Below, one piece after another: positions 44,486 through 53,995 of a stretch of 64,000 nt of DNA. The translations under genes and the position numbers were made by a program. Under the pieces are notes generated by a model. It was not told the DNA's origin. It saw only the letters and a program-made list of their open reading frames with translations, and ran no database searches. This stretch comes from Anaeromicropila populeti (lineage in GTDB: Bacteria > Bacillota > Clostridia > Lachnospirales > Lachnospiraceae): contig NZ_FOYZ01000004.1 in NCBI RefSeq assembly GCF_900112775.1, positions 244,449 to 308,448 of the forward strand, given 5' to 3'. Numbering within the stretch: position 1 is the first letter of the stretch; the number at the start of each line of letters is the position of its first letter.

Positions 44486-44511
44486 TTAACCTTGCTATGA
44501 TACCAGGTTAA
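44486..44511 (+). terminator. Weak hairpin, possible terminator
   Basis: TTAACCT pairs with AGGTTAA after the CPBP gene. There is no U run, so the terminator role is uncertain. Confidence 0.35.
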
Positions 44512-44575
44512 TTATAACAAGATAAACTCTCTTTAAATGAAGTATTTGAGAAATCAAATGAAGGAGGCATAAGCT

Positions 44576-46342
44576 ATGACGGTTTTGCTAGGGAGTCTTG
44601 TTAATCGTATACCAATGAAAAAAAAGAGAGTTCCTTTTTCAATAAAAAAAAGGAACTTATTTTTTCGAAATATATCTATAGCCAAAAGATTGCAATATGC
44701 AAATGTATACAATCTGATTATTACCGTTTTGATTATTCTGATTAGCATATGTAGTATCTTTTTTATGCACACCAGACTCATGCAGTTTAATAAAGATTCT
44801 TATTTTATGGTAACTAATTCAATGTGTGCTAAGGAAGCAGCTTCACAAATTCAGCAATATATTTATAAATCATTATTGACAGAAAAGGAAGCTATGCAGA
44901 AAAAGTATGTGGAAGAGGCAGAAAAAGAGTACCAGGTTATGGTACACCACTTACAATTAATATATACAAGCAGTGACAGCATTAAAAGCATAACAAAGGA
45001 GTCAAAAAAAACATTAGAGCAAGAGTTAGAGAAGGCCGTGAGATATAGGGAAAAAATATTAAAAGCAGCAGACAGGAATGATATGGAGAATGTACTAAAG
45101 ATATATAAAAATGATTATGCACCTATCCTAACAACTATTACAAAGACGCTAGATGATGTAATATTGCAGGCAGATAAATATGCGGCGTTATATATGGATA
45201 CGTCTGAAATGCAGATGGGTATTACGATTATACTTTTTCTTCTTTTGAGTACTGGCGGGGTAGTGAGTGGAATCTATCTTTGTAAAAAAACAACAAAGAG
45301 CATTATTGAGCCACTTAAAGAAATTGAGCAGGCAATGATTCAGGTTTCAAAAGGAAATTTAGAAGTAATAATTCAACATAGGTCAAAGGATGAACTGGGC
45401 GTTCTATGTAGTTCAGTCAGAAAAATGGTACAAAACTTGAAACAGTACATCGAAGATATCACAACAACATTAAAGAAAATAGAAGAAAAGGATATAGCTT
45501 TTTCGCCTAAATATCATTATGTCGGAAGTTTTGTACCAATTCAGACTTCTCTGGAAAGAATATGCTGCTTTATTGCTCAGATGTTAAATCAAATTAATGA
45601 CAGCTCTAGTCAGATAGCAAGTGCATCTAATGAATTGTCTAATGTTTCCTTTGATATTGTGGAAGGAGCAAATGAACAAACTCGTTCTGTAAACAAGTTA
45701 TTCGGGCATGTAGACAAAATTTGCAATGAGGTGATGCAGACAAAAGAACGATCTGCAAATTTATCAGATCGGTTTTCTGATACGGTTTATGTAGTTCAAA
45801 GGGGAAGAGAAAACATGGGACAGCTAAAGGACTGTGTTAAAAAACTAGATGAAAAATCAAAAGAAATTCATTCTATTATAATTATTATTGAAGAAATTAC
45901 ACGCCAAACGAAACTAGTAGCTCTAAATGCGTCCATTGAGGCGGCACGAGCAGGCATTCACGGAAAAGAATTTAATGTTGTTGCGTCCGAAATTCAAAAA
46001 TTAGCACTGAATTGTGCAAAGGCTGCCAATGATACAAAAAGGCTTCTTTGTGAAAATTTAAATATTGTTACAGAATGTGTAGAAGTAACGAATCGGACAG
46101 AGGATGATTTAGAACAGATAAAAGAGGTATGTGGTGAGACGGATGTTTTCGTAAATGCAATTACAAAGGCATGTATAAGTCAAAATGCATATGTAGATAG
46201 AATGAGAAAGCACCTGGATAGGATTTCAGATATTTCTAATAGTAATCAGTCTGCGGCAGAAGAAAGTTATGCCGTCAGCCGGGACTTTTCTCAACAGACT
46301 CACAATCTGCAAAGCATTGTGGAAAGCTTTGTTAAAAGATAA
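44576..46342 (+). CDS. Methyl-accepting chemotaxis protein
   Basis: The protein has 588 residues. A basic cytosolic N-terminus leads to TM1 (about 43-63), a helical extracytoplasmic domain of about 150 residues (four-helix-bundle type), TM2 (about 215-240), a HAMP domain (about 240-292) and the signalling domain. Its hairpin tip reads EEITRQTKLVALNASIEAAR, close to the universal MCP tip. There is no C-terminal receptor-binding pentapeptide. It reports to the flagellar machinery through CheA/CheW. AAGGAGG precedes the ATG. It is monocistronic and its ligand is unknown. Confidence 0.93.
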   Translation: MTVLLGSLVNRIPMKKKRVPFSIKKRNLFFRNISIAKRLQYANVYNLIITVLIILISICSIFFMHTRLMQFNKDSYFMVTNSMCAKEAASQIQQYIYKSLLTEKEAMQKKYVEEAEKEYQVMVHHLQLIYTSSDSIKSITKESKKTLEQELEKAVRYREKILKAADRNDMENVLKIYKNDYAPILTTITKTLDDVILQADKYAALYMDTSEMQMGITIILFLLLSTGGVVSGIYLCKKTTKSIIEPLKEIEQAMIQVSKGNLEVIIQHRSKDELGVLCSSVRKMVQNLKQYIEDITTTLKKIEEKDIAFSPKYHYVGSFVPIQTSLERICCFIAQMLNQINDSSSQIASASNELSNVSFDIVEGANEQTRSVNKLFGHVDKICNEVMQTKERSANLSDRFSDTVYVVQRGRENMGQLKDCVKKLDEKSKEIHSIIIIIEEITRQTKLVALNASIEAARAGIHGKEFNVVASEIQKLALNCAKAANDTKRLLCENLNIVTECVEVTNRTEDDLEQIKEVCGETDVFVNAITKACISQNAYVDRMRKHLDRISDISNSNQSAAEESYAVSRDFSQQTHNLQSIVESFVKR

Positions 46343-46345
46343 AAG

Positions 46346-46395
46346 AAAGGACATCCCACATACTTACAAAACAGTAAGTTTGTGACATGCCCTTT
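46346..46395 (+). terminator. Long imperfect hairpin after the chemoreceptor gene
   Basis: A 22-bp stem with four mismatches runs from AAAGG (46346) to CCTTT (46395), with tip ACTTAC/GTAAGT. It has only three T residues at the end. Confidence 0.6.
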
Positions 46396-46473
46396 GCTGA
46401 GGTTACTAAGTTCGTGAAATAATACTCCGATTATTACAAGTCATCATTAGTAAACGTCTTTGCCTTCTAACTA

Positions 46474-46644
46474 TTAACTTGTTGTATGAACCTCTTCAGC
46501 CTCTCCTTCTCGAACAATATCTTCTAAGACATGTATTAGGTCGTGAATGGTATTAAGCTGCACATTTCTTTCTAAAATTGCATTTTTAAGGTTCACAGAT
46601 AAAGTTTCAAACTTTTCACGAATTGCTGGTGCCACATAAGACAT
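46474..46644 (-). CDS. Small helical protein of unknown function (56 residues)
   Basis: The ORF begins MSYVAPAIREKFETLSVNL and ends GEAEEVHTTS. GAGGTG stands six bases before the ATG. The sequence is amphipathic and wholly helical in character, with no Cys and no membrane segment. It is divergent from mbl across 270 bases. I do not recognise a family. Similar short genes do occur beside mreB-like genes in Lachnospiraceae to my recollection, but this cannot be checked here. Confidence 0.65.
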   Translation of the reverse strand: MSYVAPAIREKFETLSVNLKNAILERNVQLNTIHDLIHVLEDIVREGEAEEVHTTS

Positions 46645-46732
46645 ATTATCACCTCAATAAGAGAATTCCCTAAAATAATAAAAATATACATCAATATAGT
46701 AAAAAAAAAATTTATATTTTGAAAAATATCCT

Positions 46733-46761
46733 TTGAAAAATACTAGGAATATGTTTATAAT
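46733..46761 (+). promoter_or_regulatory. Promoter of mbl and the flagellar rod genes
   Basis: TTGAAA (46733-46738), 17 bp and TATAAT (46756-46761). The remaining 46645-46917 gap holds no other recognised element. Confidence 0.6.
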
Positions 46762-46917
46762 GAAAATGTATATGTTTATTTATCTTACGAATGGTGAAAA
46801 TGAATAAAGAATAGAACAATAAGCGGCATACTGGTTATGAGTATGATAGCAAATATGGATAGAGTTATTATTTTGGCAATTGGTGGTTGTCAGAATGGTG
46901 TTGAAAGGAGTTATATC

Positions 46918-47907
46918 ATGTTAGGTTCAGACATTGGAATTGATTTAGGCACAGCTAGTGTACTTGTTTATATAAAAGGAAAAGGTGTGGTTTTGAAGGA
47001 GCCATCTGTTGTGGCTTTTGACCGTGATACTAATAAAATTAGAGCAATTGGTGAAGAAGCCAGGCTAATGCTTGGTAGAACACCAGGTAATATTGTTGCA
47101 GTACGTCCGTTAAGACAGGGCGTTATTTCTGATTATAATGTAACTGAAAAGATGCTGCGGTATTTTATACAAAAGACCGTAGGAAAGCAAAGATTTAGAA
47201 AGCCTCGAATTAGTGTTTGTGTACCTAGTGGGGTAACAGAAGTCGAGAAGAAAGCAGTTGAAGATGCAACATATCAGGCAGGGGCAAGGGACGTTGCAAT
47301 TATTGAAGAACCAATTGCAGCAGCTATTGGAGCAGGAATTGATATTACAAGACCTTGTGGTAATATGATTGTAGATATCGGTGGCGGGACATCTGACATT
47401 GCCGTAATTTCTCTTGGCGGTACTGTAGTAAGTACTTCTATTAAGATAGCTGGTGATGATTTTGATGAAGCAATTGTAAGATATATGCGTAAAAAACATA
47501 ATTTATTGATTGGTGAAAGAACAGCTGAAGATATTAAAATTAAAATTGGAACGGCGTTTCCAAGACCAGAGTCTGAATCCTTGGATGTAAGGGGAAGAAA
47601 TTTAATAACAGGTCTTCCAAAGACAATTACAGTGACTTCAGAAGAGACAGAGGAAGCTTTAAAAGAAGCCACTTCACAAATTGTAGAGGCAGTACACAGC
47701 GTTTTGGAGAGAACACCTCCAGAATTGGCAGCAGATATAGCAGACAGAGGTATTGTTTTAACAGGAGGAGGAAGCTTATTAAATGGCTTGGAAACATTGA
47801 TAGAGGAGAAAACAGGAATTACAACTATGACTGCGGAAGATCCTATGACTGCTGTAGCAATTGGAACGGGAAAATATGTTGAATTTTTAAGCGGAAAAAA
47901 AGACTGA
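46918..47907 (+). CDS. mbl: MreB/Mbl actin-like cell-shape protein
   Basis: The protein has 329 residues and the actin fold. Phosphate-1 motif is DIGIDLGTASVLVY, phosphate-2 is MIVDIGGGTSDIAVISLGG, and the adenosine motif is GIVLTGGGSLLNGL. It forms membrane-bound filaments that guide lateral wall synthesis. AAAGGAG fixes the start at 46918, and the upstream in-frame ATG at 46837 adds a stretch foreign to the family. It precedes flagellar rod genes, an arrangement also seen around Bacillus mbl-flhOP. Choice of Mbl over MreB rests on that context. Confidence 0.92.
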   Translation: MLGSDIGIDLGTASVLVYIKGKGVVLKEPSVVAFDRDTNKIRAIGEEARLMLGRTPGNIVAVRPLRQGVISDYNVTEKMLRYFIQKTVGKQRFRKPRISVCVPSGVTEVEKKAVEDATYQAGARDVAIIEEPIAAAIGAGIDITRPCGNMIVDIGGGTSDIAVISLGGTVVSTSIKIAGDDFDEAIVRYMRKKHNLLIGERTAEDIKIKIGTAFPRPESESLDVRGRNLITGLPKTITVTSEETEEALKEATSQIVEAVHSVLERTPPELAADIADRGIVLTGGGSLLNGLETLIEEKTGITTMTAEDPMTAVAIGTGKYVEFLSGKKD

Positions 47908-47984
47908 GCCTATAAACTCTGAAGCAGATTTGTCGATATATATAGGGGAAGTGAAAAGTAGTTATTGAAGGAAGGAGCTTAACC

Positions 47985-48761
47985 ATGGTAAGAGGCTTAT
48001 ATACTGCTTATAGTGGTATGAAGAATGAACAAAAAAGATTGGATATTATCAGTAATAATCTGGCTAATGCTGCAACGGTTGGATATAAGCAGGAAAATGT
48101 TTCAAATCAGGCTTTCGATGAATTACTTACCATTAAAATCAGAGACGGATCAGAGGCATATGCCAATAAAACAGTTGGCAGCATGAGTCTTGGAGTTAAA
48201 GTGGGCGAGGTTTATACAGATTATGGACAAGGGTCATTAAGGAATACTGGGAATACATTTGATTTAGCAATAGAAGGAGATGGATTCTTTCAGGTAAGTG
48301 TAGCTGATGAAAATGGAGATGAATCCATTTTATATACAAGGGATGGAACGTTTAAAGTGTCACAAGATGGGTATGTGGTAGATTCAGAAGGGAATCATCT
48401 CATGACAGCAGGGGGATATCTTCAAGTACCTGTAGATTCAGGGAAAATTGTGATAGATAGCGATGGAACTGTCTATGCAGATGAAGAATACATTGATAAA
48501 ATTCAACTTGCGGATTTTGAGGATTATGATTATCTTGAAAAATATGGAACAAACTTGTATAGGGCAGTGGACGGTGCGACTCCAAAGGAAAATACGGGTT
48601 CTATACTTCAGGGTTATACAGAACAGTCTAATGTGAATGTTGTTTCAGAAATGGTAGAAATGATTAACATTACAAGAGCTTATGAAGCAAATTATAAGGT
48701 TGTTCAAAGTGTAGATTCGACTTTACAGAAAGTCGTAAATGAAATGGGAAAAGTAAATTAG
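47985..48761 (+). CDS. Flagellar rod protein, FlgF/FlhO-like
   Basis: The protein has 258 residues. The N-terminal rod motif is GLYTAYSGMKNEQKRLDIIS with the NNLANA heptad. The C-terminal motif is YTEQSNVNVVSEMVEMINITRAYEANYK. These ends pack as coiled coils in the flagellar rod. The shorter D1 region and the pairing with FlgG downstream suggest the proximal rod protein (FlgF or Bacillus FlhO). It lies ten bases before the next gene. Confidence 0.9.
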   Translation: MVRGLYTAYSGMKNEQKRLDIISNNLANAATVGYKQENVSNQAFDELLTIKIRDGSEAYANKTVGSMSLGVKVGEVYTDYGQGSLRNTGNTFDLAIEGDGFFQVSVADENGDESILYTRDGTFKVSQDGYVVDSEGNHLMTAGGYLQVPVDSGKIVIDSDGTVYADEEYIDKIQLADFEDYDYLEKYGTNLYRAVDGATPKENTGSILQGYTEQSNVNVVSEMVEMINITRAYEANYKVVQSVDSTLQKVVNEMGKVN

Positions 48762-48771
48762 GAGGCTGAAT

Positions 48772-49587
48772 ATGGTTCGATCATTATGGACAGCTGCATC
48801 CGGTATGGCGGCACAGCAGCTATGTGTTGATACAATTTCTAATAACCTGGCAAATATTAATACGACTGGATATAAAAAAGAAACGGCTGAATTTAAATCA
48901 TTATTATATCAAACAATACAGAAAACATCCACAGATGCAGATGGAGAGCAGAAACCAGTAGGTGTTCAGGTGGGGTTAGGTGTTAAGACAGCAGCTATTA
49001 CTTCACAGTATACACAAGGAAATATGACCCAGACAGGAAATTCATTTGATTTTGCAATTCAGGGAACTGGTTTTTTTATGGTTCAGATGGGTGATGGAAG
49101 AACAGGATATACAAGAAGTGGAGCTTTTCAAATGTCAATTGGAAATGAGGGTCTTACATTAAGTGACGCAGAAGGTAATCCTGTATTGGACACGAATGGA
49201 CAGCCAATAGTCGTGCCTGATACATATTCCGCCGATAAGTTGAGCATTGATTCCAGTGGACGTTTGTGTTATCCAGATGCTAATAATAATCCACAGCCAA
49301 TTGGGATTCAGATTGGTTTGGCACAGTTTGCAAACAGTGCGGGACTTGAAAAGGTTTCAAACAGTTTAGTAGTTGAGACAGATGCATCAGGAGTTGCGAA
49401 TATAGAAGTAGATGGTACTACAAAGATGAAAAGTTCCATTTGGCAGGGATATCTGGAAGCATCCAATGTTCAGGCAGTAGATGAAATGGTAAGTATGATT
49501 GTAGCTCAAAGAGCATATGAGATGAATTCTAAAGTAATTACTGCTTCAGATGACATGCTTCAAATGGCGAATAACTTAAAGCAATAG
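48772..49587 (+). CDS. flgG: Flagellar distal rod protein FlgG-like
   Basis: The protein has 271 residues. The N-terminus VRSLWTAASGMAAQQLCVDT is the FlgG signature. The YKKETAEFKSLLYQTI segment is also typical of FlgG. The C-terminal hallmark WQGYLEASNVQAVDEMVSMI with AQRAYEMNSK closes the protein. It forms the distal part of the drive shaft. It follows the FlgF-like gene and precedes the rod-binding protein. Confidence 0.92.
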   Translation: MVRSLWTAASGMAAQQLCVDTISNNLANINTTGYKKETAEFKSLLYQTIQKTSTDADGEQKPVGVQVGLGVKTAAITSQYTQGNMTQTGNSFDFAIQGTGFFMVQMGDGRTGYTRSGAFQMSIGNEGLTLSDAEGNPVLDTNGQPIVVPDTYSADKLSIDSSGRLCYPDANNNPQPIGIQIGLAQFANSAGLEKVSNSLVVETDASGVANIEVDGTTKMKSSIWQGYLEASNVQAVDEMVSMIVAQRAYEMNSKVITASDDMLQMANNLKQ

Positions 49588-49612
49588 ACTGAGTAGGAAA
49601 GGATTGTATATT

Positions 49613-49954
49613 ATGTCGATTTCAATTGGAAATAGCAATTTGGATTTGTATCAATCCAGCAGTCTTTCTTCAACAAATAAAGCACAGAATTTACAAAATA
49701 CATTGTCAGAGAGTCAGTTGGTTAATTCCACAGATGAAGAATTACTGGATGTATGCAAGAGTTTTGAATCTTATTTTGTAGAACAAGTTTTTAAGGCGAT
49801 GAAGAAGACAGTACAGAGTTCTGACGAGGATAATGAATATATGAAATATTTTGGTGATATGATGACGGAGTCTTATGCCGAGGAAGCCACAGAAAACAGT
49901 GGTTATGGGATTGCTCAGATGTTGTATGAATCAATGAAGCGAAACGGATTATAA
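49613..49954 (+). CDS. FlgJ-type rod-binding protein without muramidase domain
   Basis: The protein has 113 residues. The second half is the rod-binding domain (LLDVCKSFESYFVEQVFKAM, YFGDMMTESYAEEAT, GYGIAQMLYES). Proteobacterial FlgJ adds a peptidoglycan hydrolase domain, which is absent here as in most Firmicutes. The protein probably caps or scaffolds rod assembly. A TTG at 49604 is too close to AGGAAAGGA, so the ATG at 49613 is preferred. A terminator follows. Confidence 0.88.
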   Translation: MSISIGNSNLDLYQSSSLSSTNKAQNLQNTLSESQLVNSTDEELLDVCKSFESYFVEQVFKAMKKTVQSSDEDNEYMKYFGDMMTESYAEEATENSGYGIAQMLYESMKRNGL

Positions 49955-49964
49955 TAAAGTAAGG

Positions 49965-49991
49965 AATGCGTCCAGTTATTGGACGCATTTG
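49965..49991 (+). terminator. Terminator after the flagellar rod genes
   Basis: A 10-bp stem AATGCGTCCA / TGGACGCATT has loop GTTAT and a short T run. It separates the rod genes from recD2, though read-through is possible. Confidence 0.8.
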
Positions 49992-50008
49992 TAATAATGT
50001 GAGGAATA

Positions 50009-52258
50009 ATGAATGGTAATGAGGAGATTACGTTGGCAGAAAAAATTAGTGGATATGTTGAGCGAATTGTATACCAGAATAAGGACAATGGGTATACTGT
50101 ATTAAATATATCAGGAGAAGAGGGAGAGATGACCTGTGTAGGAACTTTCTCTTTTATTAATGAAGGAGACTTTATTGAAGTGGAGGGGGAACTAACTTCT
50201 CATTCGGTATATGGTGAACAGCTGAAGGTTTTAAATTATGAAATAAAAGAGCCAGAAGATATGCTTTCTATTGAACGATATTTAGGATCAGGTGCAATTA
50301 AAGGTCTTGGTCCAGGATTGTCAGCCAGAATTGTCAGACGATTTAAAAAAGATACCTTTCGAATCATTGAAGAAGAACCAGAAAGACTGTCAGAAATTAA
50401 AGGTATTAGTGAGCGGATGGCCAGAGAAATAAGCTTGCAGTTTGAAGAAAAGAAAGAAATGAGAAGTGCGATGATTTTCTTGCAGCAGTATGGTATTACA
50501 ATGAATCTGGCAATTAAAATTTATCAGACCTATGGTAATCGGTTATATGAAGTTATAAAAGAAAATCCATATCAGTTGGCAGAAGACATTAATGGAGTGG
50601 GGTTTAAACAGGCTGACGAAATAGCTGAAAAAATAGGAATTAACACAGACTCAGATTATCGAGTAAAGGCAGGAATCCATCATGTTCTATTATACGCAAG
50701 CACCAATGGGCATGTCTATCTGCCTAAGAGAGAATTATTTGCACAAACGCAAGAGTTATTACAGGTGGATAAGGAAAAGATAGAAAATCAGATAATGGAT
50801 TTAGTGATCGATAAGAAGATCGTTGCGAAGGAAACAGAAGAAGATGTTATGATATATGCATCTGCATTTTATTATATGGAATTGAACTGTGCCAGAATGC
50901 TGCTGGATTTAAATGTTCCATATTCTGTTTATGAGGATGATTTAGAAGAGAGATTGAAAAATTTAGAAAAGATCACAAAATTAGAATTGGATAAAATGCA
51001 GCGGAAAGCTGTTATGGAGGCAGCTAGAAATGGTGTTTTAATTGTAACAGGTGGACCAGGTACAGGAAAAACCACAACCATCAATACAATAATTCGATTT
51101 TTTGAGTCGGAGGGGATGGAGATTCTTTTAGCAGCACCAACAGGAAGAGCAGCAAAAAGGATGTCTGAAACAACAGGATTTGAAGCCCAGACAATACATA
51201 GATTGCTGGAGATATCTGGAAGTTCTGTGGAAAGTGAAAAGGGAAACCATTTTGAACGAAATGAAACAAATCCCCTAGAAACAGATGTTTTGATAATAGA
51301 TGAAATGTCAATGGTAGACATTAGTCTCATGAATTCTTTGTTAAAAGCGACAGCAGTTGGAACCAGATTAATATTAGTTGGTGATGAGAATCAGCTTCCT
51401 AGCGTTGGTCCGGGCAATGTGCTGAGGGATATTATTTATTCTAACTGTTTTCCGATGGTGAGGCTTACAACAATATTCAGACAAGCGGCTGAAAGTGATA
51501 TTATAATAAATGCACATAAAATAAATGAAGGAAAAAGTATTGCATTAGATAACAAAAGTAAAGACTTTTTTTTGCTTCAAAGAGAAACTGCGCCGGTTAT
51601 TATCAATGTGATGTTGCAGCTTATCATGCAGAAACTTCCAGGTTACGTAAATGCGGCACCTTATGATATACAAGTTTTAACGCCAATGCGAAAAGGAGAG
51701 TTAGGGGTTGAAAAACTTAATCAGGTATTACAGCAATATTTAAACCCACCGTCTCCTGATAAAAATGAAAAAGTTATAGGTGAGGGATTTTTTCGAGTAG
51801 GGGATAAAGTTATGCAGATTAAGAATAATTATCAGATTGAGTGGGAAATTAAGAATAAACATGGGTTTACAATAGATCAGGGAACTGGTGTTTTTAATGG
51901 TGATATGGGAACAATTAAGGAAATCAATACGTTTGCGGAAACACTTACGGTTATATTTGAAGAAGGAAAGGCGATTCAGTATGGTTTTTCAGCATTAGAT
52001 GAACTGGAGCTGGCATATGCGGTTACTATCCATAAATCTCAGGGAAGTGAATACCCAGCTGTTGTGATGCCTCTTTTAACAGGCCCTAGAATGCTTTTTA
52101 ACAGAAACTTATTATATACGGCCGTTACCAGAGCTAAAAAGTGTGTGACAATTGTTGGTAAGAGAGAAACGATTGAGAAAATGATTGAAAACATTAGTGA
52201 AACAAAACGTTATTCAAGCCTTGATTTGAGATTGGCAGAAATACAAATGCAAGAGTAA
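50009..52258 (+). CDS. recD2: RecD2-type ATP-dependent DNA helicase
   Basis: The protein has 749 residues. The N-terminal OB-like region is followed by tandem helix-hairpin-helix motifs (GAIKGLGPGLSARIV, ISERMARE, about 90-210) that replace RecBC contacts. The helicase core shows Walker A GGPGTGKTTT (about 348), DEMSMVD, GDENQLPSVGPG and the C-terminal VTIHKSQGSEYPAVVMPL. RecD2 is a 5'-3' helicase involved in repair and fork processing. It starts the non-flagellar part of a run of genes that continues to 54406. Confidence 0.94.
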   Translation: MNGNEEITLAEKISGYVERIVYQNKDNGYTVLNISGEEGEMTCVGTFSFINEGDFIEVEGELTSHSVYGEQLKVLNYEIKEPEDMLSIERYLGSGAIKGLGPGLSARIVRRFKKDTFRIIEEEPERLSEIKGISERMAREISLQFEEKKEMRSAMIFLQQYGITMNLAIKIYQTYGNRLYEVIKENPYQLAEDINGVGFKQADEIAEKIGINTDSDYRVKAGIHHVLLYASTNGHVYLPKRELFAQTQELLQVDKEKIENQIMDLVIDKKIVAKETEEDVMIYASAFYYMELNCARMLLDLNVPYSVYEDDLEERLKNLEKITKLELDKMQRKAVMEAARNGVLIVTGGPGTGKTTTINTIIRFFESEGMEILLAAPTGRAAKRMSETTGFEAQTIHRLLEISGSSVESEKGNHFERNETNPLETDVLIIDEMSMVDISLMNSLLKATAVGTRLILVGDENQLPSVGPGNVLRDIIYSNCFPMVRLTTIFRQAAESDIIINAHKINEGKSIALDNKSKDFFLLQRETAPVIINVMLQLIMQKLPGYVNAAPYDIQVLTPMRKGELGVEKLNQVLQQYLNPPSPDKNEKVIGEGFFRVGDKVMQIKNNYQIEWEIKNKHGFTIDQGTGVFNGDMGTIKEINTFAETLTVIFEEGKAIQYGFSALDELELAYAVTIHKSQGSEYPAVVMPLLTGPRMLFNRNLLYTAVTRAKKCVTIVGKRETIEKMIENISETKRYSSLDLRLAEIQMQE

Positions 52259-52325
52259 AAGCGCGTGCATTTTTTCTTGCTGTGAGGTATAATGAAATTA
52301 GAGCAGAATAATAAAGGAGGTAGCT

Positions 52326-53240
52326 ATGAGCAAAAATACTTTAGTAATAATGGCTGCTGGAATGGGAAGCAGATTTGGCGGGGTAAAACAACTTGAACCA
52401 GTTGGGCCAAGTGGTGAAATAATTATGGATTATTCCATTTATGATGCAATCGAGGCTGGTTTTAAGAAAGTGGTTTTTATCATTCGAAGGGATTTGGAAG
52501 AAGATTTTCGTGAAGTAATTGGAAACCGTTTATCAAAATATATTGAGATAGAGTATGTATTTCAGGAATTAGATAATCTTCCGGAAGGATATCAAAAGCC
52601 AGAAGACAGGACAAAGCCATGGGGAACAGGACAAGCAATTTTAAGCTGTTTGGGACAGGTAAAGGAGCCCTTTGTTGTAATTAATGCAGATGATTATTAT
52701 GGAAAAGAAGGCTTTAAGATTATTAGCACATTTTTAAATGATCCTCCAGCAACAGACAGACAGTACCATTTTTGCATGGCAGGTTTTTTGTTGGGGAATA
52801 CGTTAAGTGAGAATGGAACCGTAACAAGAGGAGTTTGCTCTGTGGGTAAAGACGGGATATTAAGAGAAGTGACGGAAACTCACGAGATTCGCCATAAAGG
52901 AGATAAGGCAGCTGCTATCAGAGATGGAAAAGAGATTGAATTGGAGTTAGATGTTCCTGTATCCATGAATATGTGGGGGTTAACGCCAGATTTTCTAAAT
53001 GAATTAGAAAGCCGTTTTAGGAGATTCTTAGACAATGTCAAAGAGGGCGATTTAAAAGCAGAGTTTTTATTGCCTGCAATTATTGATGATATGATAAAAG
53101 AGGGAAAAGCGGAAGTTTCTGTTTTAAATACAGGTGACAAATGGTTTGGTGTTACCTATAAAGAAGATAAGGAAGTTGTGGTAGAGTCCTTTAAACGTCT
53201 TGTATCTGAAGGTGTTTATCCTGAAAAATTGTTTTCTTAG
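52326..53240 (+). CDS. Sugar-phosphate nucleotidyltransferase family protein
   Basis: The protein has 304 residues. The N-terminal nucleotide-binding signature is MAAGMGSRFGGVKQLEPVG, with the metal aspartate in INADDYYGKEG. The central GTGQAIL and the late WFGVTYKEDKE fit the family, which makes NDP-sugars for polysaccharides. The C-terminal hexapeptide-repeat domain of GlmU or GlgC is absent. The exact sugar and nucleotide are not predictable. AAAGGAGG precedes the ATG. Confidence 0.85.
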   Translation: MSKNTLVIMAAGMGSRFGGVKQLEPVGPSGEIIMDYSIYDAIEAGFKKVVFIIRRDLEEDFREVIGNRLSKYIEIEYVFQELDNLPEGYQKPEDRTKPWGTGQAILSCLGQVKEPFVVINADDYYGKEGFKIISTFLNDPPATDRQYHFCMAGFLLGNTLSENGTVTRGVCSVGKDGILREVTETHEIRHKGDKAAAIRDGKEIELELDVPVSMNMWGLTPDFLNELESRFRRFLDNVKEGDLKAEFLLPAIIDDMIKEGKAEVSVLNTGDKWFGVTYKEDKEVVVESFKRLVSEGVYPEKLFS

Positions 53241-53265
53241 GAGGCGGTAGCTTATTTATGAGATA

Positions 53266-53982
53266 ATGGAAACAGGAATACGGCTACTATACCCAAGACG
53301 ATGTCCCATATGTGATGATATTATTGCCCAGAGGGGAAAGAAAGCCTGCCCCGAGTGTATGCCCGGCCTTATTGTAATAGAGGAGCCAAGATGTAAGAAG
53401 TGCAGTAAACCTATTGAGGATGAGGAAGCAGAATATTGTTATGATTGTAATCAGAAACAGTTTCATTATGAAGCAGGATATGCTCTGTGGATATACGATG
53501 AGGTTGCCAAAAAATCTATTGGACATTATAAGTACAGTGGAAGGCGTGAGTATATTGACTTTTATGCGGAGGAATTTTTAAAGAAATTTAAGGATAAACT
53601 ATTACAACTAAATGCCAATGTGCTGGTGCCAGTACCATTACATATTTCAAAGCAAAGACAACGTGGGTTTAATCAAGCTCAGCTCTTTGCGGAGAAATTA
53701 AGTATGGAATTAAAAGTTCCAGTTTGTTCTGATATAATAATTAGAAAAAGAAAAACGACACCTCAGAAGGAATTAAGCAACAAGGAGCGTTTTTTAAACC
53801 TTGAACAGGCTTTTTGTATAGGTAAGATGGATACTTGGCAGTCAAAAGAATTTGAAAAAGTAATACTTGTAGATGATATTTACACAACGGGAAGCACGAT
53901 AGAAGCATGTACCAAGGTATTAATTTCAGCAGGAGTAAAAAAAGTGTATTTTGTAAGTTTGTGTATTGGCCGAGGTATTTAA
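53266..53982 (+). CDS. ComF-family phosphoribosyltransferase-like protein
   Basis: The protein has 238 residues. The N-terminal double zinc ribbon has four CxxC pairs (CPIC, CPEC, CKKC, CYDC; residues 10-65). The C-terminal PRTase domain has the PRPP loop VILVDDIYTTGSTIEA (about 203-218) and LVPVPLHISKQRQRGFNQA. ComFC relatives help single-stranded DNA move during natural transformation. No other com gene is near. The AGGAGG ribosome site is unusually far upstream (about 20 bases), so the start is less certain. Confidence 0.88.
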   Translation: METGIRLLYPRRCPICDDIIAQRGKKACPECMPGLIVIEEPRCKKCSKPIEDEEAEYCYDCNQKQFHYEAGYALWIYDEVAKKSIGHYKYSGRREYIDFYAEEFLKKFKDKLLQLNANVLVPVPLHISKQRQRGFNQAQLFAEKLSMELKVPVCSDIIIRKRKTTPQKELSNKERFLNLEQAFCIGKMDTWQSKEFEKVILVDDIYTTGSTIEACTKVLISAGVKKVYFVSLCIGRGI

Positions 53983-53995
53983 GGAGGTGAATGAG

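Noticed and set aside
46837-46917. 27-residue N-terminal extension of Mbl from an upstream in-frame ATG
   Set aside because: The extension does not resemble the family, while AAAGGAG directly precedes the ATG at 46918.
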